64,000 nucleotides of DNA from Planctomycetaceae bacterium (GCA_041398825.1 JAWKTX010000004.1:248001-312000); one strand, 5' to 3'. Shown: positions 36,210 through 45,431, counted from the first letter of the stretch. Notes: generated from the letters alone by a model not told the origin. A program made the numbers and translations.

Positions 36210-37712
36210 GTGAAGAAACTGTGTCTACTTGTCGCAGCGATATTGTTACCGTCGATTGCAAATGCTGAATTAAAGTTGCCGAACATCTTTGGCGATCACA
36301 TGGTTGTCCAGCAGAAACTTCCCATCGTGATCTGGGGAAAGACCAGGCCGGGTCAGTCTGTGACGGCAGAGGTGGGTAGCAGCACCGGCAAGACCGAAGC
36401 TGACAACGAAGGCAACTTCCGCATGAGTCTGCCGGCTCTGGAAGCAGGCGGAGGCCCGCTCACACTGACAGTGACGGCTGACGAAACGAAAACTTTTACG
36501 GATGTGCTGGTCGGCGAAGTCTGGATTTGTTCCGGCCAGTCGAATATGCAGTGGAGTGTGAATGCGGCGAACGATGCAGACCTGGAGCGACTTGCGGCCA
36601 AACACCCAAATCTGCGCATGATCAACTTCCCTCAGGTTGGTACACAGGAACCCATCTGGTCGCACGACCGACAATGGCAGGTCTGCACACCCGAAACAGT
36701 TGGTGGATTTTCAGCCGTTGGGTATTTCTTCGGTCGTCAACTCCTGGACACTCTGGACGTGCCGGTTGGAATGATTAATAACGCGTGGGGCGGTTCAGCC
36801 TGTGAAGCCTGGGTCAATCGGGATGTGCTGAGCGCTGATCCACAATTCCAGCCGCTGCTCGATCGATGGGCACAGAACGAAGATGCCTTCGCAAAACTGT
36901 CTGAACGAACGGACCTGAACGAAAACGAAACCAAACAGCTCGCAAATCTGAAACGATTGATGGCTGGAAATGCCCGACCGGGGAATATCTACAATGGCGT
37001 GCTGAAATCGCACCTTGGTTACGGTATCAAGGGAGCGATCTGGTATCAGGGCGAAAGCAATGCTTCCCGCGCGTATCAATATCGTGAATTGTTTCCAGCC
37101 ATGATTTCAAACTGGCGCGATGAATGGGGACAAGGTGACTTTCCTTTCTACTGGGTACAGTTGGCAGATTTTCGTGATGAAAAAGCCGAACCGGTGGAAA
37201 GCGACTGGGCAGAACTTCGCGAAGCTCAGACGATGACGATGGCAAAACTGCCGAACACTGGCGAAGCGGTGATTATTGATATCGGCGAAGGCAAGGATAT
37301 TCATCCAAAGAACAAGGTCGACGTCGGGCATCGTCTGGCTCGATGGGCTCTGGCCAGGGATTACGGGATTTCAGTGCCCTACCGCAGCCCGCAATACAAG
37401 TCGATGAAGAAAGACGGAGGCAAGATCACAATGTCATTCGAATTCGTCGATGGCAACGGATGGCGCCCATTTGATGTTCGAAATCCTGTGGGATTCGCAA
37501 TCGCTGGTGACGACAAGAAATTCGTCTGGGCGGATGCAACCATTCTGCAGGATGGGCGTATCGAGGTCAGCAGTAAAGAGGTCGCGGATCCAGTAGCCGT
37601 CCGTTACGCTTGGGCCGACAACCCGGTCTGCAATATGTATGACAATGCGGGACTTCCTCTAACACCATTCCGAACGGACGACTGGCCGGGTGTTACCATC
37701 AATAACAAGTAG
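36210..37712 (+). CDS. Secreted sialate O-acetylesterase
   Basis: 500 residues of the SGNH-type sialate O-acetylesterase family (SIAE). GTG start at 36210 with GGAGG six bases upstream; a signal peptide KLCLLVAAILLPSIANA follows. Family landmarks: FGDHMVVQQKLPIVIWGK, the nucleophile block VWICSGQSNMQWSVN, GMINNAWGGSACEAW and IWYQGESNA. The family removes acetyl groups from sialic acids or, in environmental bacteria, from acetylated polysaccharides such as xylan. Planctomycetes commonly carry several copies. Transcription ends at the strong hairpin at 37768. Confidence 0.94.
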   Translation: MKKLCLLVAAILLPSIANAELKLPNIFGDHMVVQQKLPIVIWGKTRPGQSVTAEVGSSTGKTEADNEGNFRMSLPALEAGGGPLTLTVTADETKTFTDVLVGEVWICSGQSNMQWSVNAANDADLERLAAKHPNLRMINFPQVGTQEPIWSHDRQWQVCTPETVGGFSAVGYFFGRQLLDTLDVPVGMINNAWGGSACEAWVNRDVLSADPQFQPLLDRWAQNEDAFAKLSERTDLNENETKQLANLKRLMAGNARPGNIYNGVLKSHLGYGIKGAIWYQGESNASRAYQYRELFPAMISNWRDEWGQGDFPFYWVQLADFRDEKAEPVESDWAELREAQTMTMAKLPNTGEAVIIDIGEGKDIHPKNKVDVGHRLARWALARDYGISVPYRSPQYKSMKKDGGKITMSFEFVDGNGWRPFDVRNPVGFAIAGDDKKFVWADATILQDGRIEVSSKEVADPVAVRYAWADNPVCNMYDNAGLPLTPFRTDDWPGVTINNK

Positions 37713-37767
37713 CGTTTGTTTGCATTGTCAGATCGCCCGTGACTGACAATCAATGGACTGGTTCTGA

Positions 37768-37799
37768 ACAGCCGGCAGGCCCTTACTGCCGGCTGTTTT
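37768..37799 (+). terminator. Rho-independent terminator after the acetylesterase gene
   Basis: Perfect 11-bp stem ACAGCCGGCAG/CTGCCGGCTGT with a 7-base loop (37779-37785), extendable by one A-T pair, followed by TTTT (37796-37799). It lies between convergent genes; the minus strand has no U tract, so it serves mainly the plus strand. Confidence 0.88.
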
Positions 37800-37845
37800 G
37801 CTGTCCATCCTCCCGACAATGACAAGCATTCAGTTCGAACCGCCG

Positions 37846-39420
37846 TCAGTCCTGAACGCCAAGCAGTTGTCTGGCCTCATCCTGACCAGGAGCAGGATGT
37901 CCGTATTCGCTGGCAGTCACTCTTGCCAGAGCGGCCACGTGTTGCCATCGATACGCCGCTCGCGTCGATGCAAATTCGTCCTGAACTGTCTGGAAGTACT
38001 TCTCTGCATGCAAAGCGCCATCTTCGCTGACGGCAAATTTCAACAGTGTTGAAAAGATACGGTCGACGGGCAATCCTTTCTGACCGTACTGGTATGCAAT
38101 CGCTGTGGCATGAGCTTGTTGGTTCTGGCGAATGGACTCCTCCAGCTGAATCAGCAATCGATCCGGGTCTGCGCTGGTTAGCTCAGCAAGATGCCGCTCG
38201 GTAGGTAAAGGCGAGTTGAGCAAATTTGGCGATGCGGTCCGATCTCGTGCAATTTCCCATGCACTGAAGATTACGCAGGCCATCGCTGACGCCCCCGTCG
38301 TCACTTTGGCCATATGTCGCCATGCATTTGCGGTGTCACTGGCGTGTACTCCGGGTGAATCACCATGGACGCAACCGGCCGGTTTTCCGACAGATTCCCA
38401 TTGAGGAAGTCGTCCGGCGTCGCGAAGCACCAGTCGAGTGGCCGCGAGAGAAACGGCTTCAGCAATGACGGAAGGGTGAAATCCCTCTGACAGCGTCATT
38501 GCTGCAGCTCGCGCTGCATCATCCGGTTGACATGTCGAAAAGTATTCGGTCAGTTCTTCGAGCTTTGCGTCATCGGCCATCCTGGAACCCGGAGGATTCT
38601 GCAGCAGGCGAAACTCATCCAGCAGCGAAGTCAGCAGATCCCCATTTTTCTTCCAGGCCTCACGCTGATAAATCTGCGGTTGAGCGAGACAGTAGTGAAG
38701 AGACTGCCGAAGCAGTGTCATTGCATGCTCGGTCCCCACGATCCGCTGCATGTCCCAGGCTCGGAAGGGTAAAACGGTACGGTGCACTTCCGGGTTATGC
38801 AGGACAAGGGGAACAAGAGCATTCAGTGCGTCTACGGGAGAATCAGAAATGAGCTGCCTCAGGATGTGCTCCGATTGGGAAGTTTCTCCGTTGACAATGG
38901 CCTCTTGCAGGTTTCCGCCGTTTACGGTTACGACAGGTGGATCAAGTTGATGCAGGACTTCTGCATCTCGCCCACCGAACTGCTGAATTCTGTCAGTGTT
39001 GCGGTAGAGAACTTTAAAAACCGGAAGCGGGGCCAGGTGAGTCGGTAGTCGCTTCGACATTTCCAGGGCCGGGGCCATGGCCATGAATGTATGAAAACCA
39101 ACGTAATCTTCGCCTCCAAATGTCCGAGCGTTCGCCAGGGCGGCGGCGCCGATAAACGTTCGAAGGCTCGTTCCTGTTGCGATCATCCGGGCGAGCTGCG
39201 ACTGAAGCTGCTCAACGGGCGTCTCCTGCATCTGGCAGACAAGTGATTCCATGTTCCCGAAGTGAAGTGGTTTCTCTTCGAAACCATCCCCGAGGGCTTT
39301 TGGGAAGAAACCAAGCTCAGAGGCAATATGCGGCCCCAGCGTGGCGATCAATGTGCCGGTGCTGACGCTGGAGAGAAACTGCCGCCGTGAGAATTCTCTG
39401 GACATCGACGCTGCCTCCAA
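37846..39420 (-). CDS. Tat-exported protein of unknown function
   Basis: 524 residues. N-terminus SREFSRRQFLSSVSTGTLIATLG is a twin-arginine signal (SRRQFL). The mature part is helical, with repeated segments such as LRTFIGAAALANARTFGGEDYVGFHTFMAMAPALEMSKRL and HSLGGMAK-free internal blocks (AAAMTLSEGFHPSVIAEAVSLAATRLVL; HASDTANAWRHMAKVTTG). Several conserved His and Asp residues (YVGFHTFMAM, HGDSPGVHASD) suggest a metal or cofactor site, but no family is recognised. ATGs at 39420 and 39405 are equally plausible. It faces the acetylesterase gene and is divergent from the esterase-fusion gene. Confidence 0.75.
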   Translation of the reverse strand: MEAASMSREFSRRQFLSSVSTGTLIATLGPHIASELGFFPKALGDGFEEKPLHFGNMESLVCQMQETPVEQLQSQLARMIATGTSLRTFIGAAALANARTFGGEDYVGFHTFMAMAPALEMSKRLPTHLAPLPVFKVLYRNTDRIQQFGGRDAEVLHQLDPPVVTVNGGNLQEAIVNGETSQSEHILRQLISDSPVDALNALVPLVLHNPEVHRTVLPFRAWDMQRIVGTEHAMTLLRQSLHYCLAQPQIYQREAWKKNGDLLTSLLDEFRLLQNPPGSRMADDAKLEELTEYFSTCQPDDAARAAAMTLSEGFHPSVIAEAVSLAATRLVLRDAGRLPQWESVGKPAGCVHGDSPGVHASDTANAWRHMAKVTTGASAMACVIFSAWEIARDRTASPNLLNSPLPTERHLAELTSADPDRLLIQLEESIRQNQQAHATAIAYQYGQKGLPVDRIFSTLLKFAVSEDGALHAEKYFQTVQDEFASTRAAYRWQHVAALARVTASEYGHPAPGQDEARQLLGVQD

Positions 39421-39774
39421 CCAGACTCAAAGAGATCCACCCTGAGCCGCAGCATACCCTTCCTGAACGTTGGAGTGCGAGCCATCCGTCGGAACTCCAC
39501 GAAAATCCCCGGCGGTTCAGACACCCTCCGCAACGACGCTCGTTGCTGTCCGGGCAGCAGTATTCCGGCCACAGAATTCGTCCGAATCACAAATATGCCG
39601 GGCCAGGAGCGCTGTCGATGGTGATTGCTTCGGTGGCTCTGCAAATCCGGTTCGATGCCTGATATCATCCGCGATCTTCCGGAAATTCTGGCAGTAGATC
39701 GCAACCAACAAAGTGCGGCAACGAATACAGATACCACAACAAGCAAAGCGCCATTGCGCTGACTGGGGAGTGTT
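39421..39774. other. Divergent intergenic region
   Basis: Separates the Tat-exported unknown and the esterase-SMP-30 fusion gene and must contain promoters for both. No gene, strong hairpin or clear promoter element found; GGGGAG before 39775 is the ribosome-binding site of the fusion. Confidence 0.35.
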
Positions 39775-41532
39775 ATGTTTTCACAGATGAGGCTCTATCA
39801 GGCTCTGCTTCTGACATCAATTCTTGTGGCTGGAGTGTCTTCGGCTTCGAGTGTCGCTCAGGATGACACATACCCCGTCCCACCGGACGCAATGGTCCAG
39901 GACGGCGTACCACAGGGCAGGATTGAAGGACCGTTCAAGTTCTACAGCAAGATCTTTCCCGGGACAGTGCGAGACTATTGGGTCTATGTGCCCGCTCAAT
40001 ACGATGCATCGAAACCACCGGCGTTGTTCGTCATTCAGGATGGAATAGGACCCGCGAAGAACTGGAAGATTCCAACCATTCTGGACAACCTGATCAGCAA
40101 AGGGGAAGTTCCCGTACAGCTGGGAGTTTTTGTGGGGCACGGACAGGTGCCGGCACCAAACAAGAACGCTCAACCCCGATTTAATCGTAGTTTTGAGTAC
40201 GATGGTCTCGGCGACCGATACGCCCGTTTCCTGATTGAAGAGCTGCTTCCCGAGGTTCGCCAAAAGTGGACGTTCAGCGATAACCCTGATGATCGCTGCA
40301 TCGCGGGTTCAAGTTCCGGTGCAATCTGTGCATTTAATGTGGCATGGGAACGTCCGGATCAGTTCCGCAGAGTGATTTCTACAGTCGGGACGTTTGTTGC
40401 TTTGCGCGGGGCGGATGCTTTTCCCGACCTGGTTCGCAAGACAGAGGCTAAACCCATTCGCGTCTTCCTGCAGGATGGCAGCAACGACCTGGATATTTAC
40501 GCCGGTAGCTGGTGGGTCGCCAATCAGGATATGCTGTCAGCGTTACGATTCAGTGGTTACGACGTCCACCACATCTGGGGCGAAGGCGGACATAATGGAA
40601 AGCACAGCGCATCGATTATGCCGGACGCAATCAAATGGATCTGGCGAGATTACCCACAGCCACTGAAGGCGCGGGCGGGCGGCGGGAAACAACGACGGAC
40701 TGATTTGCTGATCGAAGGGGAAGAATGGCAACTGGTGAGCGAAGGGCACAAGTTCACCGAAGGGCCCGCCGTCAACGAAGCAGGGGAATTATTCTTTACC
40801 GACATTCCCGCCAGTCGTATTCACAAGGTGACACTGGACGGAACCGTGTCCATATTTGCCGAAGAAACCGGACGTGCGAATGGACTGATGTTCGGGGCGG
40901 ATGGCCATTTATACGCCTGCCGCGCAGATGATTCTCAGGTTGTCCGCTATTCACCCGATGGCAAACAAATGGAGGTCGTCGTTCAGGGTATTAAGTGTAA
41001 TGATCTGGTTGTTTTCGCGGATGGCAGTGGTTTTGTAACAGAACCGAACGCGAAGAAGGTCTGGCATTTCAAGGCCGATGGCACAAAGCAGGAGGTAGAC
41101 AGCGGAATTGAATTTCCAAATGGTTTGATTACGTCGCCGGATCAGACACTGCTGAACGTGTCAGACACCCGAGGTCGATTTGTGTACTCGTTTCAGATTC
41201 AGGCCGATGGAACTCTTGCCTGGAAGCAGAAGTATGGTTGGCTGCATGTCACGGATGATCTTAAGTCTGAGGCCGATGGCATGACCGTGGACACAGAAGG
41301 GCGAATTTACGTTACGACAGCGATGGGGCTTCAGGTGCTTGACCAATTGGGGCGTGTCCACTTCATCTTTAATAAACCAAAGCCTGGCTGGTTGTCCAAC
41401 GCCGTTTTTGCCGGCCCTGATCGAGACGTTTTGGTCGTCACCTGCGGTGACAGCGTATTCAAACGTCGAATCAAAGCCCGGGGTGTCGATACCTGGAAAG
41501 CGCCGGTCACTCCGCCAAAACCCGGATTGTAG
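39775..41532 (+). CDS. Secreted fusion: alpha/beta esterase plus SMP-30/gluconolactonase propeller
   Basis: 585 residues. Signal peptide RLYQALLLTSILVAGVSSA. Residues about 40-300 form an enterochelin-esterase-like alpha/beta hydrolase: RDYWVYVPAQYD, ALFVIQDG, nucleophile S180 in CIAGSSSGAICAF, and EGGHNGKH with the likely catalytic His. Residues about 320-560 are an SMP-30/gluconolactonase six-bladed propeller: SEGHKFTEGPAVNEAGELFFTDIPASRIHKV, GRANGLMFGADGHLYAC, GIEFPNGLITSPDQTLLNVSDT and EADGMTVDTEGRIYVTT, with metal-type Glu, Asn and Asp residues. The pairing suggests de-esterification of a sugar followed by lactone opening (inference). The start has GGGGAG six bases upstream. Confidence 0.9.
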   Translation: MFSQMRLYQALLLTSILVAGVSSASSVAQDDTYPVPPDAMVQDGVPQGRIEGPFKFYSKIFPGTVRDYWVYVPAQYDASKPPALFVIQDGIGPAKNWKIPTILDNLISKGEVPVQLGVFVGHGQVPAPNKNAQPRFNRSFEYDGLGDRYARFLIEELLPEVRQKWTFSDNPDDRCIAGSSSGAICAFNVAWERPDQFRRVISTVGTFVALRGADAFPDLVRKTEAKPIRVFLQDGSNDLDIYAGSWWVANQDMLSALRFSGYDVHHIWGEGGHNGKHSASIMPDAIKWIWRDYPQPLKARAGGGKQRRTDLLIEGEEWQLVSEGHKFTEGPAVNEAGELFFTDIPASRIHKVTLDGTVSIFAEETGRANGLMFGADGHLYACRADDSQVVRYSPDGKQMEVVVQGIKCNDLVVFADGSGFVTEPNAKKVWHFKADGTKQEVDSGIEFPNGLITSPDQTLLNVSDTRGRFVYSFQIQADGTLAWKQKYGWLHVTDDLKSEADGMTVDTEGRIYVTTAMGLQVLDQLGRVHFIFNKPKPGWLSNAVFAGPDRDVLVVTCGDSVFKRRIKARGVDTWKAPVTPPKPGL

Positions 41533-41565
41533 AATCATGCCCCAGGGCCGTGAATCTGGTATCTG

Positions 41566-41859
41566 TCAGCTGTCACTCTTTGCATCGACGGCTGGCGTTC
41601 CACCATGAGGGATTTTTCGTCCGGATTCCTTCACGTAGGCGGCGCGTTGTTGAGCGTATTCTTCGGGGGTCAATTCAATTGGTGCCTGCCGGGCTTCGAA
41701 CAAGTGTTTGAGAAACGGCACGCACCAGCCACAGCCGGTACCCGCCCCACCACATTCGCTCATCTGGCTGGGAACCTGCGGCTTATGAATGCGGATGAAA
41801 TTGACGACTTTGCGTTGCGTCACATGAAAGCAGTAGCACAATTTGTCATCCAGCTGCAT
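41566..41859 (-). CDS. BFD-type [2Fe-2S] protein
   Basis: 97 residues, bacterioferritin-associated-ferredoxin domain. Cysteines C8, C10, C43 and C46 have the C-x-C-x32-C-x2-C arrangement (LCYCFHV and TGCGWC), with an extra C36 in SECGGAG. The remaining C-terminal 45 residues are charged and without a domain. The domain binds a [2Fe-2S] cluster and in some proteins releases iron from bacterioferritin; a bacterioferritin gene lies 17 kb away (59178). Its start is 8 bases after the CNNM gene's stop, placing it at the end of the ybeY operon. Confidence 0.85.
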   Translation of the reverse strand: MQLDDKLCYCFHVTQRKVVNFIRIHKPQVPSQMSECGGAGTGCGWCVPFLKHLFEARQAPIELTPEEYAQQRAAYVKESGRKIPHGGTPAVDAKSDS

Positions 41860-41867
41860 CTGACTTT

Positions 41868-43181
41868 TCAGCCTTCCCGGGCCTCGTCCGGCAAACGGGT
41901 AATTTGAATGAGCTTCAATTGACGCTCGTCTGCTTCAACGACGCGGAATGATAACCCGTGAGATTCGATGACTTCGCCCTGCACGGGAATATGGCCCCGG
42001 ACCGACATCAAAAATCCACCAATGGTGTCGAAATCTTCATCTTCCGGCAGTTCGACGTTGAGTTCGCGATTGAGATCATCAATGTGAAATCGACCGTCAA
42101 CGGTGATCGAACCATCATCCTGTGATGAAATCATCGGTTGTTCTTCGTCGTCGTATTCGTCGGAGATATCACCGACGATTTCTTCGACGATGTCTTCGAG
42201 CGTCACCAGCCCTGACACACCGCTGTACTCGTCCACAACAATGGCCATATGAACTTTTTGTTGCTGCATTTTTTCCAGCAGCGTTTCAATGCCCTGAGAT
42301 TCGGGCACGTACAGCACTTCGCGGGCATACTTGTCGACGGTCGCTTCGGCGGGATTCTCCGGTGGATTCAGTGACGCGGCCAGTAAATCCCGGGCGTAGA
42401 GAATACCAACAACATCATCGATTGTTTTGCCAACGACCGGGACACGCGAGTATCCCTGTTCGACCAGGATACTCAGTGCTTCCTGAAGGACCGTCTCGCG
42501 AGGAATTGTCACCATGTCGGTTCGGGGCGTCATGATCGCAGCAACGTCCTCCGACTGCAGATCCACGACGCGATGAATCATTCGGGAGGCGTTTGACTGC
42601 AGGACACCTTCCCGATGTCCTTCATCAACAACGGCTCGAAGCTCATCCTCCAGAAGGTGATTTGCCTCGGACGAATCGGGTTCAGGCAAACCAAAGACAC
42701 GATGCATCACACGATCCAGCTTCAACATTGCCGACCAGACCGGTACGAGCGGCCGGGTCGCAATTTCGAGCAAGGGCCACAGCCGATAGATGACTGCTTC
42801 CCCTGTGACCCGGGCCAGTGTCCACGGAATCGCAAAAATAAACGCGGTCCCCAATAGAACCAGACCTAAGATCCTGACTGCAACGAGGGCCGCCTGCCCG
42901 GCGATAATTTTCTCCGGAAACACAAAAAGCCCGAAGTAGGACGAGCTGTGAAAAATCAACGTGCAGATGAATAGAGTCACCGCAAAGGCCAGTTCGCACA
43001 TCCAGAGAACACGTTCGTAGTTGTGCAGAATTCGACCAAATCGATCGGCATCATCTTCTTCTTCGCAGATCTCCTCCAGCTTACTGCGTGAAAAGTCACG
43101 CAGGCTAAAACAAATCAACGAAAGCAACATCAGGAGCAGCGGTGGAAATGACCATCCAGCAGTGATCAGAAGCTGATTCAC
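41868..43181 (-). CDS. CNNM/CorC-type transporter-like protein (DUF21, CBS pair, CorC_HlyC)
   Basis: 437 residues. Three to four membrane helices (about 5-25, 58-80, 95-125) correspond to a DUF21-like region, followed by a CBS pair (IMTPRTDMVTIP, QGYSRVPVVGKTIDDVVGILYARDLL; KMQQQKVHMAIVVDEYSGVSGLVTLEDIVEEIVGDI) and a C-terminal CorC_HlyC domain (DDLNRELNVELPEDEDFDTIGGFL). The family is implicated in Mg2+ or Co2+ efflux. The gene is widely paired with ybeY, as here: its ATG overlaps the ybeY stop by 4 bases. Confidence 0.92.
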   Translation of the reverse strand: MNQLLITAGWSFPPLLLMLLSLICFSLRDFSRSKLEEICEEEDDADRFGRILHNYERVLWMCELAFAVTLFICTLIFHSSSYFGLFVFPEKIIAGQAALVAVRILGLVLLGTAFIFAIPWTLARVTGEAVIYRLWPLLEIATRPLVPVWSAMLKLDRVMHRVFGLPEPDSSEANHLLEDELRAVVDEGHREGVLQSNASRMIHRVVDLQSEDVAAIMTPRTDMVTIPRETVLQEALSILVEQGYSRVPVVGKTIDDVVGILYARDLLAASLNPPENPAEATVDKYAREVLYVPESQGIETLLEKMQQQKVHMAIVVDEYSGVSGLVTLEDIVEEIVGDISDEYDDEEQPMISSQDDGSITVDGRFHIDDLNRELNVELPEDEDFDTIGGFLMSVRGHIPVQGEVIESHGLSFRVVEADERQLKLIQITRLPDEAREG

Positions 43182-43804
43182 CCAATCGTCCTCCGAGATC
43201 GAACTGAGCTGCTGCCCGATCCGAGATTGCTGGACGGAGGTTCTTCAGGTTCGACTGAATCGTTGGCTGTCATGTTTCCGGAATTCATTGGTGAAATAGT
43301 TGCTGGACAGTCGTCGGGGCGATCTTCCGCGTACACCGGAGTATATCCAAGTTCTCCCATGATCGCGCGTTCGCGGTCCCGCATGAGACACTGTTCGTCG
43401 GGAGTGAGATCGTCATAGCCGCAAATATGAAGCATTCCATGAATCAGGTACAGCTTCAATTCGGTGATCGGTTCCCAACCTGCATCGGCCGCCATTTCAA
43501 CGGCCATTTCCGCACTGGCGACAATTTCACCTTCAATTGAGGCACCAAAGCCTCTCCTGCCGCCCTGGCTGCCGTCCTCTTTATCAGGGTAAAAGTCCAG
43601 TTGAAAACTGATCACATCGGTCGGGTAATCGTGCTGCAGATGGTCCCGATTGATCACGTGGATGGCAGCATTGCCCACGATCGATACGCTGAGCACGGCA
43701 GAGCCAACCCCTTCCGCTCGAAGCGCGGTTTCCAACGCGGCAGCCAACTCGGTTTCGTCGACGGGTAAGGCCTGCTGCGAATTGACAATGTCTATTTCGT
43801 ACAT
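43178..43804 (-). CDS. ybeY: Endoribonuclease YbeY (16S rRNA maturation / rRNA quality control)
   Basis: 208 residues. YbeY core: NRDHLQHDYPTDVISFQLD and the metal motif LIHGMLHICGYDDLTPDEQ. The three-His motif HG-x-L-H-x5-H is present as H122, H126 and D132: the third His is replaced by Asp, and GYDH becomes GYDD. A Cys128 lies beside the site. A C-terminal tail of about 50 residues, rich in Ser and Pro, is disordered-looking and longer than usual. The enzyme acts in the cytoplasm on the ribosome. Start ATG at 43804; a 14-bp palindrome lies 24 bases upstream; the gene leads an operon with the CNNM and BFD genes. Confidence 0.92.
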   Translation of the reverse strand: MYEIDIVNSQQALPVDETELAAALETALRAEGVGSAVLSVSIVGNAAIHVINRDHLQHDYPTDVISFQLDFYPDKEDGSQGGRRGFGASIEGEIVASAEMAVEMAADAGWEPITELKLYLIHGMLHICGYDDLTPDEQCLMRDRERAIMGELGYTPVYAEDRPDDCPATISPMNSGNMTANDSVEPEEPPSSNLGSGSSSVRSRRTIG

Positions 43805-44246
43805 GAATTCCGAAGAACGACCTGGTCACAACACGTGTTGTACAAACAATGCACAAACCGGGCGGCGAAATGACAATGCTTCCGGCGGAAGTTTATTCCT
43901 GGGTTTCTTACCATGCAAACGACGCAGATCTCTTTTCTGATGGCAAGCCGTGCCTCCGGCGGGCTCCGTTCGACCTGGGCGTGCGTTCAGGGCGGACGTT
44001 ACGGGCGAATGCCGTGGATCAATGGACTGATAATGACGCTTGAAAACATCATGATACTGCCGCATTGAAAAGATGCGTTCTCTCTTGCGTCGCGTTGGAT
44101 GGTCTCCCTTTCGAGCTGCGTCGCTCGCCACTCACCCGACGGCAGTGTAGACTGAGGCTGTTTCCGGATGGAATGATCGCCCCCGCGCGAAAGGTTCTGG
44201 AGAACTTTGGCGTCATCTACAGGATTCAGCCATGGGAGTCTGTGCT
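43805..44246. other. Divergent intergenic region between ybeY and the lipoprotein gene
   Basis: No credible gene. It holds the palindrome at 43828-43841 next to ybeY and the GGGAG ribosome-binding site of the lipoprotein gene at its right end. Confidence 0.45.
43828..43841. promoter_or_regulatory. 14-bp perfect palindrome upstream of ybeY
   Basis: ACAACACGTGTTGT, a perfect dyad centred between 43834 and 43835, ending 24 bases before the ybeY start codon. Its size and position fit a dimeric repressor's operator; no regulator gene is adjacent. Chance occurrence cannot be excluded. Confidence 0.4.
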
Positions 44247-44714
44247 ATGAACGGTAATGTCGAATTGTGCACTCGTCGCCCTGTCCATCGGCGAATCCGC
44301 TTCAGCGCGGTACTTCTGGTGGTACTGGCCCTGGGATGCACCGACAGCCAACCGGCGACAAGCAGTAGCCCTGCAAAGCCCCGAACAACCGATAAGGTAG
44401 ATGAGTTCAACCCGAATGCGGGCCGCGAGGTCGTATCCAACGAAGTCAGGATATCAAACCCGATCACCGGGGCACTGGAGGCCTACCAACCTCTGAAGCG
44501 ACAAATTGCAGGACTGGGGATCGACCATGCAGTCGGCCTGTTTCAGGCGCTTGAAGGACGTTACCCGAAAGACTTTGACGAGTTCATGACGCGGATCATT
44601 AAAGAGAACAATATTCGGTTACCGTCGCTGCCGCAGGGCATGTCTTATCAGTACGACGTTGCCAATCACAAACTCGTGGTCGTCCGTGACGACACGGGGC
44701 AAAGCGTCGATTGA
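44247..44714 (+). CDS. Small lipoprotein of unknown function
   Basis: 155 residues. Lipoprotein signal with lipobox VLALGC after a hydrophobic stretch (FSAVLLVVLALGC); the mature part is Ser/Pro-rich then helical: LEAYQPLKRQIAGLGIDHAVGLFQALEGRYPKDFDEFMTRIIKENNI, ending MSYQYDVANHKLVVV. The ATG at 44247 is preferred over 44232 because GGGAG lies eight bases before it. First gene of a probable operon with KDPG aldolase, histidine kinase and sigma-54 regulator (gaps of 33, 51 and 76 bases). An outer-membrane or inner-membrane sensor partner role is possible but not shown. Confidence 0.8.
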   Translation: MNGNVELCTRRPVHRRIRFSAVLLVVLALGCTDSQPATSSSPAKPRTTDKVDEFNPNAGREVVSNEVRISNPITGALEAYQPLKRQIAGLGIDHAVGLFQALEGRYPKDFDEFMTRIIKENNIRLPSLPQGMSYQYDVANHKLVVVRDDTGQSVD

Positions 44715-44747
44715 GACGCCTTCATTCAGGAGCTGTTGCAAATACCC

Positions 44748-45431
44748 ATGACTGCACAGATGAAATCACTGTTCCCCGATGAACTTCTGGAAGGTATCGA
44801 AACCTCAGGTGTTATCGCAGTCCTGATTCTTGAGAATGCGGATGACGCTGTACCGGTGGCCAGATCACTTCTGGACGGCGGCGTCCAAGCAATGGAACTT
44901 ACGCTACGCACGCCCTCGGCGCTCGAAAGTCTCCGTCAGATTCGACTTCACGTTCCGGAGATGCTTGCTGGCGTGGGGACGATACTTCGCCCCGAACAGG
45001 TAGACCAGGTCAGGGATGCTGGCGCGGCGTTCGGCGTGTCGCCCGGAACCAGCGTTGGCGTGGTACAGCAGGCGATCCGAACGCAATTACCGTTTGCTCC
45101 GGGAGTCATGACACCCACAGATATCGAAACGGCTGTAGCTCTGGGATGCCGAGAACTCAAGTTTTTCCCGGCCGAGCCATCGGGGGGACTGAAGATGCTG
45201 GCCAGTCTTTACGCGCCATTCGCCCATCTTGGTGTAAAGTTCATTCCACTTGGAGGAATCAATCCATCTAACCTTTCACAGTACCTGTCGAGTCCATCGG
45301 TTTTGGCCGTAGGCGGTTCGTGGTTAGTCAGCGCGAAGCATCTGAAAACAGGCAACTGGACTGCGATTACCGAAACGGCTGCGGAAGCGATTCAAATTGT
45401 CCGGCAGCGACAAGATGTTGGCCAGGAGTGA
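44748..45431 (+). CDS. eda: KDPG/KHG aldolase
   Basis: 227 residues, the family length. The enzyme cleaves 2-keto-3-deoxy-6-phosphogluconate (or 4-hydroxy-2-oxoglutarate) to pyruvate plus glyceraldehyde-3-phosphate (or glyoxylate). Catalytic E50 and R54 lie in MELTLRTP, the Schiff-base lysine K138 in RELKFFPAE, and phosphate-binding segments are GVGTILRPEQV and FIPLGGINP. Start is uncertain: ATG at 44748 is chosen, with AGGAG 15 bases upstream; TTG at 44736 is possible. It is unusual to find it inside an operon with a two-component system. The stop region carries a 14-bp duplication. Confidence 0.93.
   Translation: MTAQMKSLFPDELLEGIETSGVIAVLILENADDAVPVARSLLDGGVQAMELTLRTPSALESLRQIRLHVPEMLAGVGTILRPEQVDQVRDAGAAFGVSPGTSVGVVQQAIRTQLPFAPGVMTPTDIETAVALGCRELKFFPAEPSGGLKMLASLYAPFAHLGVKFIPLGGINPSNLSQYLSSPSVLAVGGSWLVSAKHLKTGNWTAITETAAEAIQIVRQRQDVGQE

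Noticed and set aside
39348..39746. Minus-strand open frame across the divergent gap and the Tat-exported gene start
   Set aside because: It runs out of frame into a credible coding region; the hydrophobic start is too short to support a gene.
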